64,000 nt of DNA from Podospora bellae-mahoneyi (GCF_035222275.1 NW_026946360.1:806001-870000), one strand, 5' to 3'; shown: positions 1-12,407, counted from the first letter of the stretch. Notes: generated by a model from the sequence alone, not told the origin. Program-made: numbers and translations.

Positions 1-1191
1 CCTGCTTCCAGCAACCACACCCATCGCCGCAACCAGCGCGTCCATCGCGCTGCTGTGTGTTTTCGCCGTCGGGCCAATCCCCGCTTCCGGCTTGCCCACC
101 CAAGATAGCCCTAATCGATTTGTTTTTGGGTCCCGGCCCTTGGCCCAGATCGAATCCGCGTTCTTCTTGATTGTCATTGCGAATTTCTCATTGGGAACAG
201 CCTTATATAGGTAGTGCAGGTTCCGAATAAAGATACCCTTGAACTGCGGCCCATCCTCACCACAGTCCGCTCGCATGTCGCAGTGGTCGGCTTCATGAAG
301 GATGCCGTCTTCATCTTGTAGACTGGCAATGGCCGCTTCGGCAATGTCGACCGCTGGCGAGAGATACGAGTCGTTGCCCGCGGCTTTGCTGAGCTCGACC
401 AGACCACCCAGGATGACCCCCTGATTGTAGGACCAGGTAGTCTCGTTGTTGTTGAGGCAGGTGGTGCTGTTGAGGCCATCGTTGATCAGGTTGTCCTTGT
501 TGATCAACCCACTCTTCTTAAACCATACCCACTGTTCTCTTGCGATCTGAAGGTAATGGTCTTTGGAACCCTGCACCCGGTTGGCGAGACTGGCAGCCAC
601 GGTAAGGTAGAGCTCGTTGGCGATAGCGGCCTTGTACCTCATCGTCTTGTTCCACAAGATACCGCCGCCACAGACGTTGTCGGCGCCGGTTCTCATATCA
701 TCAAAAATGCTTTCCGCCATACTGAGGTATTCGATCTTCTTCGTTAAGTCGTACGATCTGATCCAAGCCAATGCCCACCACCCCTCGTCATCGTAAAATG
801 TGTTGATAAACTTAGGGTAACCGCTCTCCGTCGTCCGCGTGTGCATTCTTGATGAGGCCATCTGTTCGTCTGCTCTGTGTCGTTTTCCGATTTGCACGTT
901 CTCCTTCTGAGCATTCACAAACGTAGTGGCAGCAATATCGGTAACATTGACATGCTGATTTGGACCCTCAAGCAGAGCCCAGTCTGTCAAAACTGTAAGA
1001 ATGTTTGCGTTCTGCCACCAACCCCCTGTGTTCCACCCCCCCGTTTGCGGTTTAAACCAGTCTTGAAGAACCTTGGCTGCGATTTCAGCATTTTCGGCGT
1101 AGGGCGCGTCAGTTGCAGCGTGGCCGAGCCGGTGAATAGACATATAAAAGAGAGCTCGAGCAGCCAATCCGCCCCATGTGGTGGAAACCAT
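1..1191 (-). CDS. GH76 family alpha-1,6-mannanase-like protein (partial, runs off left edge)
   Basis: The minus strand stays open from an ATG at 1191 to the window edge, giving about 397 residues with no stop. Family marks of glycoside hydrolase 76 are visible: a TGGWWQNANILT block near residue 55, the catalytic Asp pair in YDDEGWWALAWI, a CGGGILW block, and the WSYNQGVILGGL motif. GH76 enzymes act on alpha-1,6-mannan of fungal cell walls; secreted forms degrade mannan and GPI-anchored DFG5/DCW1 forms work in wall assembly. The sequence looks more like the secreted type. The start is uncertain: the frame stays open upstream of 1191 to a TAG at about 1232-1234 that could be an intron acceptor, and the first 30 residues are a poor signal peptide. 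A 5' exon coding a better signal may therefore exist. The C-terminus lies outside the window. Confidence 0.85.
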   Translation of the reverse strand, partial: MVSTTWGGLAARALFYMSIHRLGHAATDAPYAENAEIAAKVLQDWFKPQTGGWNTGGWWQNANILTVLTDWALLEGPNQHVNVTDIAATTFVNAQKENVQIGKRHRADEQMASSRMHTRTTESGYPKFINTFYDDEGWWALAWIRSYDLTKKIEYLSMAESIFDDMRTGADNVCGGGILWNKTMRYKAAIANELYLTVAASLANRVQGSKDHYLQIAREQWVWFKKSGLINKDNLINDGLNSTTCLNNNETTWSYNQGVILGGLVELSKAAGNDSYLSPAVDIAEAAIASLQDEDGILHEADHCDMRADCGEDGPQFKGIFIRNLHYLYKAVPNEKFAMTIKKNADSIWAKGRDPKTNRLGLSWVGKPEAGIGPTAKTHSSAMDALVAAMGVVAGSR

Positions 1192-4100
1192 GTTGATAGC
1201 TTTTAAACAAGTAAATCCAGTAGTGGTGATCTATTTTCTGAGTCGTTTGTCAAGGGGAGGATATGCAAGAAAATATATACTCGCCACGGTAGCCAAAGTT
1301 GTGAAATGATGTACCAGAAGCTCGAAGTTTGATCGAAGACGGAAGACCCTGTGATCGCGAGGGCTGCATCTCCCCGTTTGGGAATCCTGGGCCATGCTAC
1401 CTGCCAACATGTTGTCCAACTTCAGCACGCATCTTCGGGCGTTCTTGATCATCCGAAACAGGAAGATGCAGTGGAAAGCATAGGTATGTGGTCTGTTCCA
1501 ACAGGCTAGCGCGTCCCTGTGCGGCATCTGGCGGCAAGGCCATACCATGTAGAAGCGGCAGTGGCAGATGAACAATGACTGGGCCGTTTCCAGGCACGGT
1601 TGCGCATGAGGAATGCACGTGAGTGCGAAGATATGCGAAGCGGATGTGTCAAGCGCTCGCTTCTCAAGAGCGCCGGCGGCCGTCACCCATGCGGCCGCGG
1701 TATGCAAAGTAGTGATAGGAAGACGACCGAGTGGGTTCAGGCGTACGAGCTGTTGTGGTTCTAGAGAACATTAGCAAACATATGATGAAGCATCACCAAC
1801 AAGCGGGCACAACTGATTCAAGATGATCTAGCAGACAGATACCCGTGCCGGCTTGTCGTCAGAAGATGCATGTCAGCGGCGCTGTTGTTGAACACAGATC
1901 ACTCATTCGGCAGCTGGTCTCCTTGCCGCATCCTATCAGCAGCACGAGGCTTGGTTGTGCAATGGCGGTACAAAACAGCCACTCCACGTGAGCCTCAAAC
2001 CCAAGATGTCTTGGTACTCTTCTTCGGACGTGGCAAAACATGTGTAGATCCGGGGAGCGGTATCCTTGATGAATCAAATATCGAGATAGCCTTGCGGTTC
2101 TTTAAACTTATTGGCAGATTCTATTCGGCCTTGCCACCAGAGACGCCGGGCTGTACGACCAGACAGAGAGTACGGCATACCGCGCGGGCACGAAAGGTAT
2201 TGGCGGAGCTCCGAACATGATGAAAACCGGAGTTGTGTCTTCGTCGATGAAGAGATTGTCGTCTTTGTCGTCATCATTACTTACCTGATCTGTCAGCGTT
2301 CAGGGCAACTGGCTGGTAGGTACAACTGGGGTTGGAAGTTCGAGATTCTTGAAGGTTGGTGGACAAACATGTCGTGCCGCCACAGCAGGAGTGATGAAGT
2401 CATCTTGCCAGTTCTGAAAGGATTGTGTTCAGAGGAATGAAGTCGCCGGACGTCAGGTCTTCCCTGTTCTCCATGACGGCAGCGCGGGTCTTGCCGGTTT
2501 AATGTGGGGTATTTTGCGGGGAACCCCTGGTAGGGCTGAGCGACTGCCGAACAATGGATTCTTAGCTTGTCGAATGCCCCAAGTTGTATCAATCCGTAAA
2601 AGAAGTCAATGACATCAAAAAAGCTAACACCAAATTAAAAGTGCAAAGATAAATATCTGTTTCCTTGTCTGATGTCATTCTCCAAAAGCTCGATAGCTCT
2701 TGCGGAAAGCCGAGCTACCCCGCGCCTGCTTACCCCGCAGTATCCCCAATTCCCCAAAGGCACAGTGAGTAGAAGGCTTCCCACAGAAATGAAATCAGCC
2801 TCTTTCCTTTTGCTTACAGAGATTATCTAGATATTCTTGAACACTTATGGCTGACCTCCCCGGTTGTATCTCCAAGACCTGATTATGCCAATGGAGTGCA
2901 GGTAGCACGAATCAAAACGAGGCATCGGTCCTGCGATAGAGAATCTGATTTCTGGACACACTAGCCCATTCAGCACATGATGCCAAACAGGCGTTTGTCA
3001 TGGGCTTGAGCACCTCTGTGGACTTTGGGTCCCTCATTCATTTTCGGGCAGCCTCCGTTGGTTCATCCGATATTTCTCGCAATATGCGGTGAGCGTATCA
3101 CATCACCAAGTGCATGGTGATATGTTGACAGATAAGCAGGGCCGACGACATCTCTTCACAGCCGCATGACCAGCAGTGACCCCGCGAGCCGCAGCGGACC
3201 ATGTGCGATATCCCGCTGCTTTATGTATATGTATATTCTCAACCATACATGAGCTATCTGCATCTCAGACAGGGCAATGGCGCCTTGACAGAGCAGCTCG
3301 TTAATGCAACATGTGCCTTGGTGGGTCAGGGATGTCAAAGCTGCCCTGGTCGTCAAATTATTGAAGTTCGACGAGGATATTGCCAGAAGTAGTAACCCAT
3401 CATGTCTTGGGGCGGATATGCCCGAGATACCCCCACGAACTCGAACTTGGACAGCATAATAATAACCGTCTGAATTTTAAGGTCACCGGCGTCGGCCACC
3501 CACCCCTGTTGGTCTTGGCGTGACCCAGCCACGCAGGCTTCCTGACAACAAGCATGAAGGATCGAGATTTCAGGCGCAGGTCTTCCTGGGCACCCGGGCA
3601 CTGCGTTGTCGAGGGTCACTAGGCAGTCATCACACCGTCAGAGTGCCGTCGACATTCATCAAAACGCACGAAAGGTCTAATCACATGGGTCGGTGAAGCG
3701 AAGGGACACTTGACTCTGCGGAACTTCCTCCGGTGTCTCTTGCCAATCGATGGGCACCATCCGGAGGACCAATCGGCCCGGGCACGGCGCGGCAGGTCCG
3801 GGAGGATCCGGGTTAGCTCCTGCACTTGATCTGCATTTTTGATGGTGGTGCCGGCGCCGTTGTGTTGTTATACATGGACGCTAACAGCTTGGCTTGTCAC
3901 ATGCCGCCCTGCTAGTGTAGTTTCAGATGGTCTCCAGCTCAGACTAAAAGCCGCCGAAGGCTAGCGTTGCGGGAGATCGGTGTCTGGATGATCGCTTGGA
4001 TGGATTCAACGGCCCGCACACAGTTATCGAGAACAACTGCCGAAATTGAAGACTCCATGATTGAATACAGAACCGAGGGGCTTGTGGTTTGACAGCGCCG

Positions 4101-5444
4101 GTCAAAAGACCTTCCGGCTGAATAGTTTACCATGAGCTCATATGCCATGATATCACGTCCTTGTGAACAAACTTCTTATGCTCTTTCACGCGACTGAAGC
4201 GGTGAGAAGACCTCTTGGACGCAAGCCACTTCTTGTCATTGGACACACATCGATCTTTCTTTTTCGCCGACCTTCCCTCGGTTACCTGTGGGGTGATTGG
4301 AGCGCAGAACTTGACAGCCTTCCGAGCTCTCTGGACCCAGGAACAAGCAAAGTTACGCATGCATCTTAATCATGTATCCTGGTGCCAAAGCCCTGTTCAT
4401 CCTCAAGTTGCTTGATTCGGATGGCGGGAAAGGTTAGGTAGGGGGCGCACTCCTCCCCAGCACCAGAAGAGAACGAACAACCGATATTCGGATCATTCGT
4501 ACACCTCCCTCCTTCCTGACCCGGTCCTCGTTTAGTAGCTCTTCTCACAAACGACCAAGGAAAAAAAATCCATCACACTTTTCAGGCCTCCTGTGGAACA
4601 AGGGCCGAGCGGACCATAATCTTGAGAATCCTTGAGCCTTGTTTGATGCCCGTAAATCACCTCTCACGCACCTACCATCAACGTTCCCACATCCCGTACC
4701 TCCGCGAGGTGACACGACGCCTTTAGGAGGCTGGTTCGCTCGGATAAACCGTCGTGTACTTGAATAACTCAGAAGAAGCTGGGCTCCAGCGCTCCCTCAC
4801 CCGTTCGAACACAAGCACCGTCGAGCGTCGCACAGTTACACAAAACACTAAAGAGCTTAATAACAAGCCGACAGCAAGCGCTCTCTTTCCGCCGGGACTT
4901 TGAAAGCTCGGCACATATTTGTATAAAGTTTTGTGTTCCTTGTGTCGTGAGAGTCTGGCTATTTGTGCCGAGAAAGCCACAAACCGCAAGGAGGCTCCCC
5001 CAGCCGGAGGGCAGGCGGGGGGAAGTATGGAAAGAGTTCCCGCCGTCTTTTATTTGGCATCCTCCCCTTTCCACCCGAATCTCACATCCGTCTGGGAACC
5101 GGACCGGCACTGCAAAAGAAGAAAACAGACTCAGCATGATGGATAACAGATGGTCCCTGTCAACCCCGATTTTCGGAGTCTTTCCTAGCACATGCTTTGT
5201 TGCACACAGCACCCGACCTTTTTGAACACCTGCCTGTGTTGTCTTCATCATCCATGTGACTTGATGGGAGCCTTTAAAGACCACGCATCTACCATCACCA
5301 GACAGGGCATGGTCCACAAACCTACAAATCACAGTCACACACCTTATGCCGTAAACGGGAAGAAGGGGAGGGGGGAAAGGGGGAAATAGGGCAACTCTAC
5401 CCGTCCGTAACCACAAAAAGTTTTGAGGGGAAAAAATCCCGCCC

Positions 5445-5482
5445 TTTTTTTTTTTTTTTTTTTTTTTGTTTTTTTTTTTTTT
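5445..5482. repeat. Poly(T) tract, one interrupting G
   Basis: Twenty-three T residues, one G, then fourteen T residues. On the minus strand this creates a false poly-lysine open frame. Such tracts are common in fungal intergenic DNA and can exclude nucleosomes; no further function can be read here. Confidence 0.9.
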
Positions 5483-7539
5483 GTAAAACGATACACGCAC
5501 CAGCGGGCCGAGGATACTTCGCTTGTATTAGTTATCATTGCCGGTTTTGCTGGTGGTAGCACATGACCTACAAGACACAACTTTGTTTTTATTTTTTGCA
5601 CAAGGTAAGGTGTTTTTGTTCCCCGTATCTCGGGTAGTGTGTATGTATTTTGCGTGACCTGTCACTTGGGTTTTACTTTCTTGCGTTGTTCAAGATTGTC
5701 TCGGAAATTCTCCGTCCAGCTCGAGACTTCTTTTTTTGTCTGAGATCGAGCCGAGCTGAGTTCGTGTGACCTGTCAATCAGTGTCCCATACGCCAAAACC
5801 CCTCATCCAGAGGCGGTCAAGAAGGAAGAGACAGAGTGGAGGTCTTGATCACGATGGCAAGTTTAAGAACAGGTGAGGGGACAATGATATCTTTTCAAAG
5901 ACAGGATTCGGCCCTCAAATGGAGATGAAGCGTTTGTATACATGCGTAACTTTTTGGATTTCTTTTCTCATGGAAAGATGCCGACCCAAAGACACAAAGA
6001 AAACGGCGCGCTGCTGAACGTGGAATTTCTGAAATACGTGACAAACAAAAGATCATGAATTCATGGCTTTGAGTAAAAAAGAAAACCTTTTCGTCCGTTA
6101 TATCCTCATGTATTCCCCCCGAAAGAAGCATTTCCCCCATCCCATACTGTGTAGTATAATTCCCATCTCCCTAATTCTTTCTTTTCCGTACCAATATTTC
6201 CCCACCCAAACCGTTCTAAATAGTTCCCAATCTAAATTTTGTGAAAAACGCCTTTCAAAAAAGGGAAAAAAAGAAAAAAAAACAAAACTATCCATGAAAG
6301 CTTTCCCCTCCCCCCGTTTGATATCCCGTCCGTTTGTACCTGTCCCGTCTCTTTCTTGTTTTGGGGCGGTGTCCCCCCTCCCCGCCCTTCTCTCCCTTGC
6401 TTGACCGGAAGAAACTCCTTAAAAAGTGAATAGCACAGAGAAAAAAGCCGGGTGAAATACCTAAGCGAGCGAACGTGGTCCTGCCGTTCCCTGCAGGGTA
6501 TTACATCATAAGAATAGGAGAGAAAAAATGTAGCTTGTCATGAAGAGAAGAGGAGAAAAGAAAAGAAAAGAAAAGGAAAGACTGAAGCAAGATGCCAAAT
6601 TGGTTGATATGGCCGAAGTCGAGAGGCAGAATGGTCTTGGTGAGTAGTAGTTTGTGTGGTACGGCATGTGGTGTGAGGAAGGTCGTGGTTCGGTGTTCGA
6701 AGGAGGTAGGAGGGTTGTTGGTGACAGGGCTACCAGGGTTATCGCTGCGGGCCAAATAACCCTGGTGAATCCGCGACAACGGATGGGACCCACACTCAGC
6801 CCCCAGAAAAAGTCAACCCGGGAGGGACCCTGCAGGATATCGCGGGTTCCCACTGTTGCACGATCGAACGGTCGTCGGTTGTAACGGTCATGTCCAGGCC
6901 GCGACAAGGTACCAGATGTCTCGAGACGGAAAAATGACGGCGGTTTCGCAAATGTACGATCTTGTCGAGGGCTTTCGGAGGACAACTCCCATTCTGGAGG
7001 GAGACACATCCTTCGCGATGCATGTCGGCCCCTGCCAACTACCGAATTCTTCCGCTTGTCTGTGGCTGGTTTTCGTCTGCTTCCCGGGCTGATTCTAGGG
7101 GGAGTCTCTGTCACTGTTCACTCCTCAGTTAGCTCCAAACGGCTTCTTGAGATTCCGTTGTCGGCAAACGACAAGGGCAACTGGGCCCAACCGACCGAAG
7201 CACTGGGTTTTGCCGCAAGCAAAAGGATTGGGCCGACTGCGACTCGCTGGAAAACGCAGTGTCGTCACCCACCCCCTCTACCTCGGCTCTCATGCTCCCT
7301 GGGAAGCACAGAAAGAAAACCCTCGGCCACTTCTGGCCGGCTTGGTGTTCACCGCCCTGCCTGCCGGTTCTCTCTCAGGCGAGAGGCGGGAAGGCTCGTC
7401 ACTGGACGGTAATAATGGTGCGTCTGAGCGCAGGCCCAAGGGTAGCACTCTGGTTCTGTTGCTGCAACTCACCTGTACTTGGGCGCCGTTAAGCCAACCA
7501 CGACGACCAATCTCCAAACACCTCCCCTCCTCTCTCCCT

Positions 7540-7567
7540 CACACACACACACACACAAACACACACA
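7540..7567. repeat. CA dinucleotide microsatellite
   Basis: A near-perfect run of CA units with one AA interruption, followed by a short GC alternation (gcgcgcgc). It lies downstream of the small cysteine-rich gene, possibly in its 3'UTR. Confidence 0.9.
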
Positions 7568-7655
7568 GGCTCGCGCGCGCACTAATATGCCATACAGATA
7601 CGCAACCAAGATCCAGGGTGCCGCTCAACCTGATGCCAGGCACAAGGGGCCCTTC

Positions 7656-7820
7656 CTAGGCCCCATCCATGCAGGCACGACACGTGTGGATCTTGCAGTA
7701 CCGGCATTCATAGATCCACCAGTGGGGTCCCGAGTGGCACAAATGGCACGTCCATTCGATCAGAGTGTTATCCGCCTTGATCATCTGGAATACGTGGACG
7801 CAGTGTGTAGAGAGCGCCAT
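7656..7820 (-). CDS. Small cysteine-rich protein with three CXXC pairs (54 aa, function unknown)
   Basis: Single coding exon of 54 codons plus TAG. The start ATG at 7820 has a good fungal context (GGCAAGATGGCG). Cysteines sit at residues 7, 25, 28, 39, 42, 47 and 50, forming CX2C-X10-CX2C-X4-CX2C. Between them lies a Trp/His/aromatic-rich core (HSGPHWWIYEC), and His8 and His26 add possible ligands. The pattern suggests a compact zinc-binding fold such as a zinc ribbon or treble clef; that is inference. There is no signal peptide or membrane segment. Codon use and residue composition are clearly protein-like, unlike the neighbouring open frames. Upstream are a TATA-like element and a probable 5'UTR intron, both in the right order. 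I do not know a function. The frame stays open upstream of the ATG without another ATG, so a longer spliced N-terminus is possible but unsupported. Confidence 0.75.
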   Translation of the reverse strand: MALSTHCVHVFQMIKADNTLIEWTCHLCHSGPHWWIYECRYCKIHTCRACMDGA

Positions 7821-7947
7821 CTTGCCGGTGTCTGTGTTTCTGTTCTCAACTTTGATGTAGACGTCGCTTGCGGGCCGAGGTCGAAAAAAAGGGGGGTTGG
7901 CTGAGATTGCGAGAGCTCCTGCGCGCGCTGCTGGATTAGGAAAAAAG

Positions 7948-8035
7948 CTAAGATCTGGCGCGTGTTAGTGTCAAACCTCGGGCGACGCCGCTGAGAGGAT
8001 CCCCAGCGGATTGCGTCAAGGCAACCACAACTCAC
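7948..8035 (-). other. Probable 5'UTR intron of the small cysteine-rich gene
   Basis: On the minus strand a strong donor GTGAGT begins at 8035, a CACTAACAC branch site lies near 7965, and a TTAG acceptor ends at 7948, giving 88 bp. Other AG acceptors follow downstream (CCAG, CTCAG). The upstream exon has no ATG in frame, so the intron most likely lies in the leader. Confidence 0.55.
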
Positions 8036-8175
8036 CGATAGCGAGCAAAGAGCAGGGGATACTGCTGGTTGTGTGGTTGGACAATTTCCCTGTGGGCGAT
8101 GGCTCTTGGTGGATGCTGTCACTGGTGTCGTGAATGAGTCTTGAAGTCGAGGAGCGATGGCTTGGAGGCTAAGAC

Positions 8176-8185
8176 TTATTATATA
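8176..8185 (-). promoter_or_regulatory. TATA-box-like element for the small cysteine-rich gene
   Basis: TATATAATAA on the minus strand, about 140 bp upstream of the putative leader intron donor and 356 bp upstream of the ATG. Its place before a spliced leader fits a core promoter, with transcription probably starting some 30-60 bp downstream. Confidence 0.45.
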
Positions 8186-8563
8186 GAAGTGAGATCAAAG
8201 TAATGTAATTCGAGACACAAGGCGTAATGGTGACAAAGGTACAGATCAAGTGGTGGTCGAGTGCTGTTTGCTTGTCAAACGGACGCAATGTGTGGCAGGA
8301 TACTGAGCTGTAGAGCATGTACTGTGTGGTCGAGGTGCGGATGTAAACGGGGGAGCCGGCCTTTTGTGTTGTTGCGCAGAGGACCAAAGTGGAGGCCCAG
8401 TGTTGATTGACGACTCTCTCTAGTCGGATACGATTTCCTGGACGGTTTGGTTCCCTAACGGCGAGCCAAAGGGCAGCTGGGGACGGGTCCAGTCATTCGC
8501 AAAGCTCCAACGGCATGAAAAGAGCCTTTCCGGTTGCCGAGCAAGGGGGAAATCAGCATGGAT

Positions 8564-8598
8564 GGGAGAGGGGAGGGGGGAAGGGGAAGGGGGGGAAG
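8564..8598 (+). repeat. G-rich tract with quadruplex potential
   Basis: At least four runs of four or more G residues separated by short A/GA spacers on the plus strand. This fits the sequence rule for an intramolecular G-quadruplex. No flanking gene uses it directly; it lies about 400 bp upstream of the TATA-like element of the small gene. Confidence 0.6.
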
Positions 8599-11500
8599 AG
8601 ATTCAGGATGAGAGCGAGTGGGCTACGGAAATGTCGTCCCTGTTTGTAAGGAGACTAAGAGACATACGCTCGACAGATTTTCTCGGTCGACTCTACTACA
8701 CCCCCTACCCTAACGTGGTCTGTGATCTCTCTACCTACCTACCTAGTCTGGGGGGAAACCTAGACCGGTTCGCGGGGGGCTGCTTTGACGTGTAAGTGGA
8801 CCGCGGCAGCAGGACCTTGCGAACCGAGCCGGACATGATGGATAGTAGATGGGCAGAAAAAACTGCTGATGGGCAGGCAATGACAGGGAACAGGGTGATA
8901 CGATGCAAGTATGGCATCTGAGTGTCCGTGGATGGGTGTACAGTACCCAGTGTGATTGGCACTCGCAACGACGAGGGGTGTGTAGAGTGGGTGGTAGAGC
9001 GATCGCACCTAAGGGCGGGTATCAACTCCACACGCCGCTCCTCTGGGTTGAAGGACCCATGTTACCCAAGAGCGTGACAGGCGGTGCGGAGCCAACCAAG
9101 GGTCCAAGCGAATCTCTCTCACACTCAACACTCTCCACCGTTCGACGGCTTCCTGGCGTCTTGCGGACGCAGAAGCGCCACGGCCATAAGAAGATGGCAA
9201 TCGATAACCAGGATGTCCCCTGTCACTGGGTGGGTTTCCTGTTATGGCTCCCTAGCACGCACGACCGTAGGAGGACGCATCTCTTTCTGGCGAGCTCTGA
9301 CCTAGAGGGGTATATCAGACTCATCTATCGAAGGGTTTAGCCGTAAACCTTGGTTCTTCCTGTTTCCTGCCTGCGGTTTCCCAATAACATAAAAAAACAA
9401 CTCGAGATCCAGAGAGATGATGTTTTTGGGAGAGACCTGTCAACGGGCAGCCATCGTGCCTCACTAGGCTGCTTGGTGCTTCGTTGCATGCGAGGCATCG
9501 AGAAATAGACCTGAAGCCTTTGAGGGACTTGATCTTACCGATGTCATGCTATCGCGTGGAACAAATGAAAGAGAGCGCCAAACGCTGTCCTGCGGGTACC
9601 TTGCATGTGTGTCGGGGAAGACAGGCTCCAAACCGAAGGAGTACGAGTCTGAGGCGGAGACGTTTATACGATACCGGAGCTTGATGACGACGGGTAATAG
9701 TATGTGGTTTCTGCCCTCCTTCATCAGCATGCGCGGTGCTACATGTGGCCCGGGCATGAACGAGAAGGATGCCGGTTGATGCTCAAGAACAACGAGACAA
9801 GGCACCGAAATGATGTCGATCTCGAGCTTTTCACCGCGTATCGAAGTTTGACAGGGCCTGATGAGCCTCGTTTGGGAACCTGGAGCGAACCCCACGTTGT
9901 GACGTCTCTCCTCTTACCTACGACTTTCAACATCACAGCAGCCGTCAAAGTATTGGTTTCACAACACATGAATGCTCACCGCTTGCCGCCATCCTGACAT
10001 CGCATCACCCCGCGGATGTTGTGTCAGCGGCCCCCGCAGAGTCTCCCGGTTGGTTATCTTGGCCCTTTCGCCCTTTAGAGAACGGGGGGTTCCTCGCGCC
10101 GCAGCCTCAACATCCAATACATCAGCGACATTCAATCGAACGGGGAAGTCGGAATCCGATCCTGAAATTTGATATCCTACCGGACGTATGCGGCCTCACG
10201 AAATCGGGATGCAAGCTGCCTTGGCTACCCACAGTTCGACGGACTGATGCCGTCCGCTAGATCAGACGAACTGTCCAAGCCTCTACGCTAGGGGCGATCT
10301 CGGTATGCAGCGCTGATTTTCGTGAATGCTTCACCAGTCCCGACTTGGTGGAGTGTCAGACCATCTTTTCATGCTGAACGTTGATGGAAGCCTGTCAGCG
10401 AGCTTCCACAGCCCTGTGACTTGGTGATGCGCAGCCTGAAGCCGGCCCACCGGACGGTCAGAGTCAGGGTCAGGGTCAGGCCCCCCCCCGGGAGGAATTT
10501 TCTGGTGGCCTTCTAGCGCTGTGAGCGACGGAGTAGTGCCGAGCTAGCTAGCCTCCAACCTGGAAGCCTCAGCGGGCTTTGTGATTGCTTCACATGGCAC
10601 CGTGCAGCAAGATCCTAGAGCACTCACTAGATTCGGCCGTGGAACTACCCTCATCTCCGAGACAACAGACAACAGACAACAACACACATGGCAGGGCGTG
10701 ATGGCTTCATCGAAGCGCGCCGGCGACATGGTGTCTGTCGAGAACCTGGTCTCCCGTTGACCTTGCGTTTCCCTCATGCAAGAAAGATCATCCCGCGCGC
10801 TGCAGCCCAAAAGGCGGCCTTCCTCTGACCAATTGGCACCAGTCTTGCCGCTCTGCTGACTTCAGACACATGCGACCAGTTCCAGGGACCCTCATGCAGC
10901 AGCTTGGTCTATGCGCCCGTCGGTCAACTTCACGATATCAAACTCCACGGCCAGGATGCGCCAAGCAGGAACTCTGCTGTGTCTCTGAGGGTAAACTGAC
11001 AACGGAGTACCGGACAAGGAAGGTGAGACAGTATCGGCCGTTGACGCTCAATTTCTTCGCTCTTTCGTTCGTCTGCGGCTCCCCTTCCAGGCCGCCAATA
11101 ATACAAAGCAGTATGAGGAAGCATATCTGAGCCGCACAAATCTGTCGACGGTCGGTTTGCTCAACACACAAACTGGTTTCATGCGAGTGGGCACTCTGGC
11201 GATCTGCATCCAGCGGGTATCACTCGATCTCAAGCTACAATCAGCCTCCGCAGACTGGCAACATCAGACGCCTCAGAAGCTCTCGGTGAACCATGAACCT
11301 TTGAAGAAACCAAAAGCCGATCGACCCGGAACCTCAGCTAGCTACCGTGTGGTATCATGTGGTATCATGTAATACATTCGCATCATGGTTCGGAGAAGCA
11401 GACCGGTCAAATAACAGCAGAATAGATGGACAAAACACATGTTTGCGGGGCGTCATGGCATCGCAACCGCATCGTGTTGCCAGCAACCAGAGCGCACTGA

Positions 11501-12407
11501 CGTTTGTCCAAACCCACCACTTCATCAGGGGACACTTTGGAGACGCTCGTATCGTTTCTGAATATCGTCATTCCCATCAAGCCATTGTCAGGTAATCTCC
11601 AGCTGGGGGAGGGACTGCTGAAAGCGATACCAGTTAATCTATGCGACCCTACCATCTACCTAGGTATGGGATAGACTCGACGGTTCAAGGTTGCGTTCGC
11701 TTCCGAGTAGCCAAGAGGTTGCAGAATCTCAACGTCTTTCTGCAGCTCTAACCAGACCGGGCCCAGATGGTAGTCCAGCATTTGCCGAGAGGTCTTTCCC
11801 GCCATACTCCGTACAGTTCTCTCTTCTTCCCACTCCCCAGAGACTGGATGAATGACGGAAGTGGGATTGCGCGCATAAGTTGTGACAAACCCGAGCAGAT
11901 CATGTTCAAGACCCCCTCGCCGTTCTTGCCCCTCCTCTCCACACCCTCGTCAGCTGGCTTCCTACACAAAGATTTTTGAACATCCACTTGTCCGATCAGA
12001 TCCGGTTAATCATGGACCATGTCACGCTTCACTTGGAAAATATGTTGCACGGGAATGACAAATCACATGGATGGCACCGGGCAGAGCTGTTCTTATTCCG
12101 CTGATTCCAGCCTCGACTCGACCAAAGTACTTTGACGCACAAGCTGTGATGTCGATTGCAGGACACCCGAAGTGAAACCGGTGGGCCTGGTTCTTTGCTA
12201 CTACGCTATTCGAGCGGGCAGGCAGCTCGATGAGCCGACATACCGGTCGGTCGTCAGATGTAACCGTCACCACTCGCCGGGCGATGCGGCGTGGGTTGCC
12301 GTGAAAAGACTGAGCCGCTGTCAGCTAGGTAATCTCAGCTCGTGCTCATCAAATCCTGGAATCACAGAGCAACCGTACATGATATGTGCGACGACGTCTG
12401 GATAGCC

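Larger units (their letters stand above)
1192..7655. other. Long intergenic region without a convincing gene
   Basis: About 6.5 kb. The open frames here are short or overlap on both strands, and several lack an ATG. None shows a domain I recognise. The stretch holds a 38-nt T-rich homopolymer tract (5445-5482), an AAAAG-type purine repeat near 6552-6577, a CA microsatellite (7540-7567) and A/T-rich patches near 6240-6300. A 69-residue ATG frame at complement 3939-4148 looks mildly protein-like but has no support. Its right end probably includes the 3'UTR of the small gene at 7656-7820. Confidence 0.6.

Noticed and set aside
1231-1707. Upstream minus frame with a signal-like AAAWVTAAGALEKR stretch as a possible first exon of the GH76 gene
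   Set aside because: The LEKR resembles a Kex2 site, but no in-frame ATG or convincing donor links it to the GH76 exon.
4769-5500. 243-codon minus frame starting with poly-lysine
   Set aside because: Created by the poly(T) tract; the rest has no domain-like content.
6506-7114. 202-codon minus frame
   Set aside because: It begins with GTG, not ATG, and ends in a Phe/Leu/Ser run from a purine repeat; another minus frame overlaps it.
7781-8122. 113-codon minus frame next to the small cysteine-rich gene
   Set aside because: It begins with GTG and reads through the likely leader intron (GTGAGT donor, CACTAAC branch site) in a different frame from the conserved-looking 54-residue protein.
9464-9895. 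143-codon minus frame
   Set aside because: Starts with GTG, has overlapping frames on the opposite strand and no recognisable domain.
10457-10489. Short GTCAGG repeats as a possible interstitial telomere
   Set aside because: The unit is not the fungal telomere unit TTAGGG and there are only about four copies.
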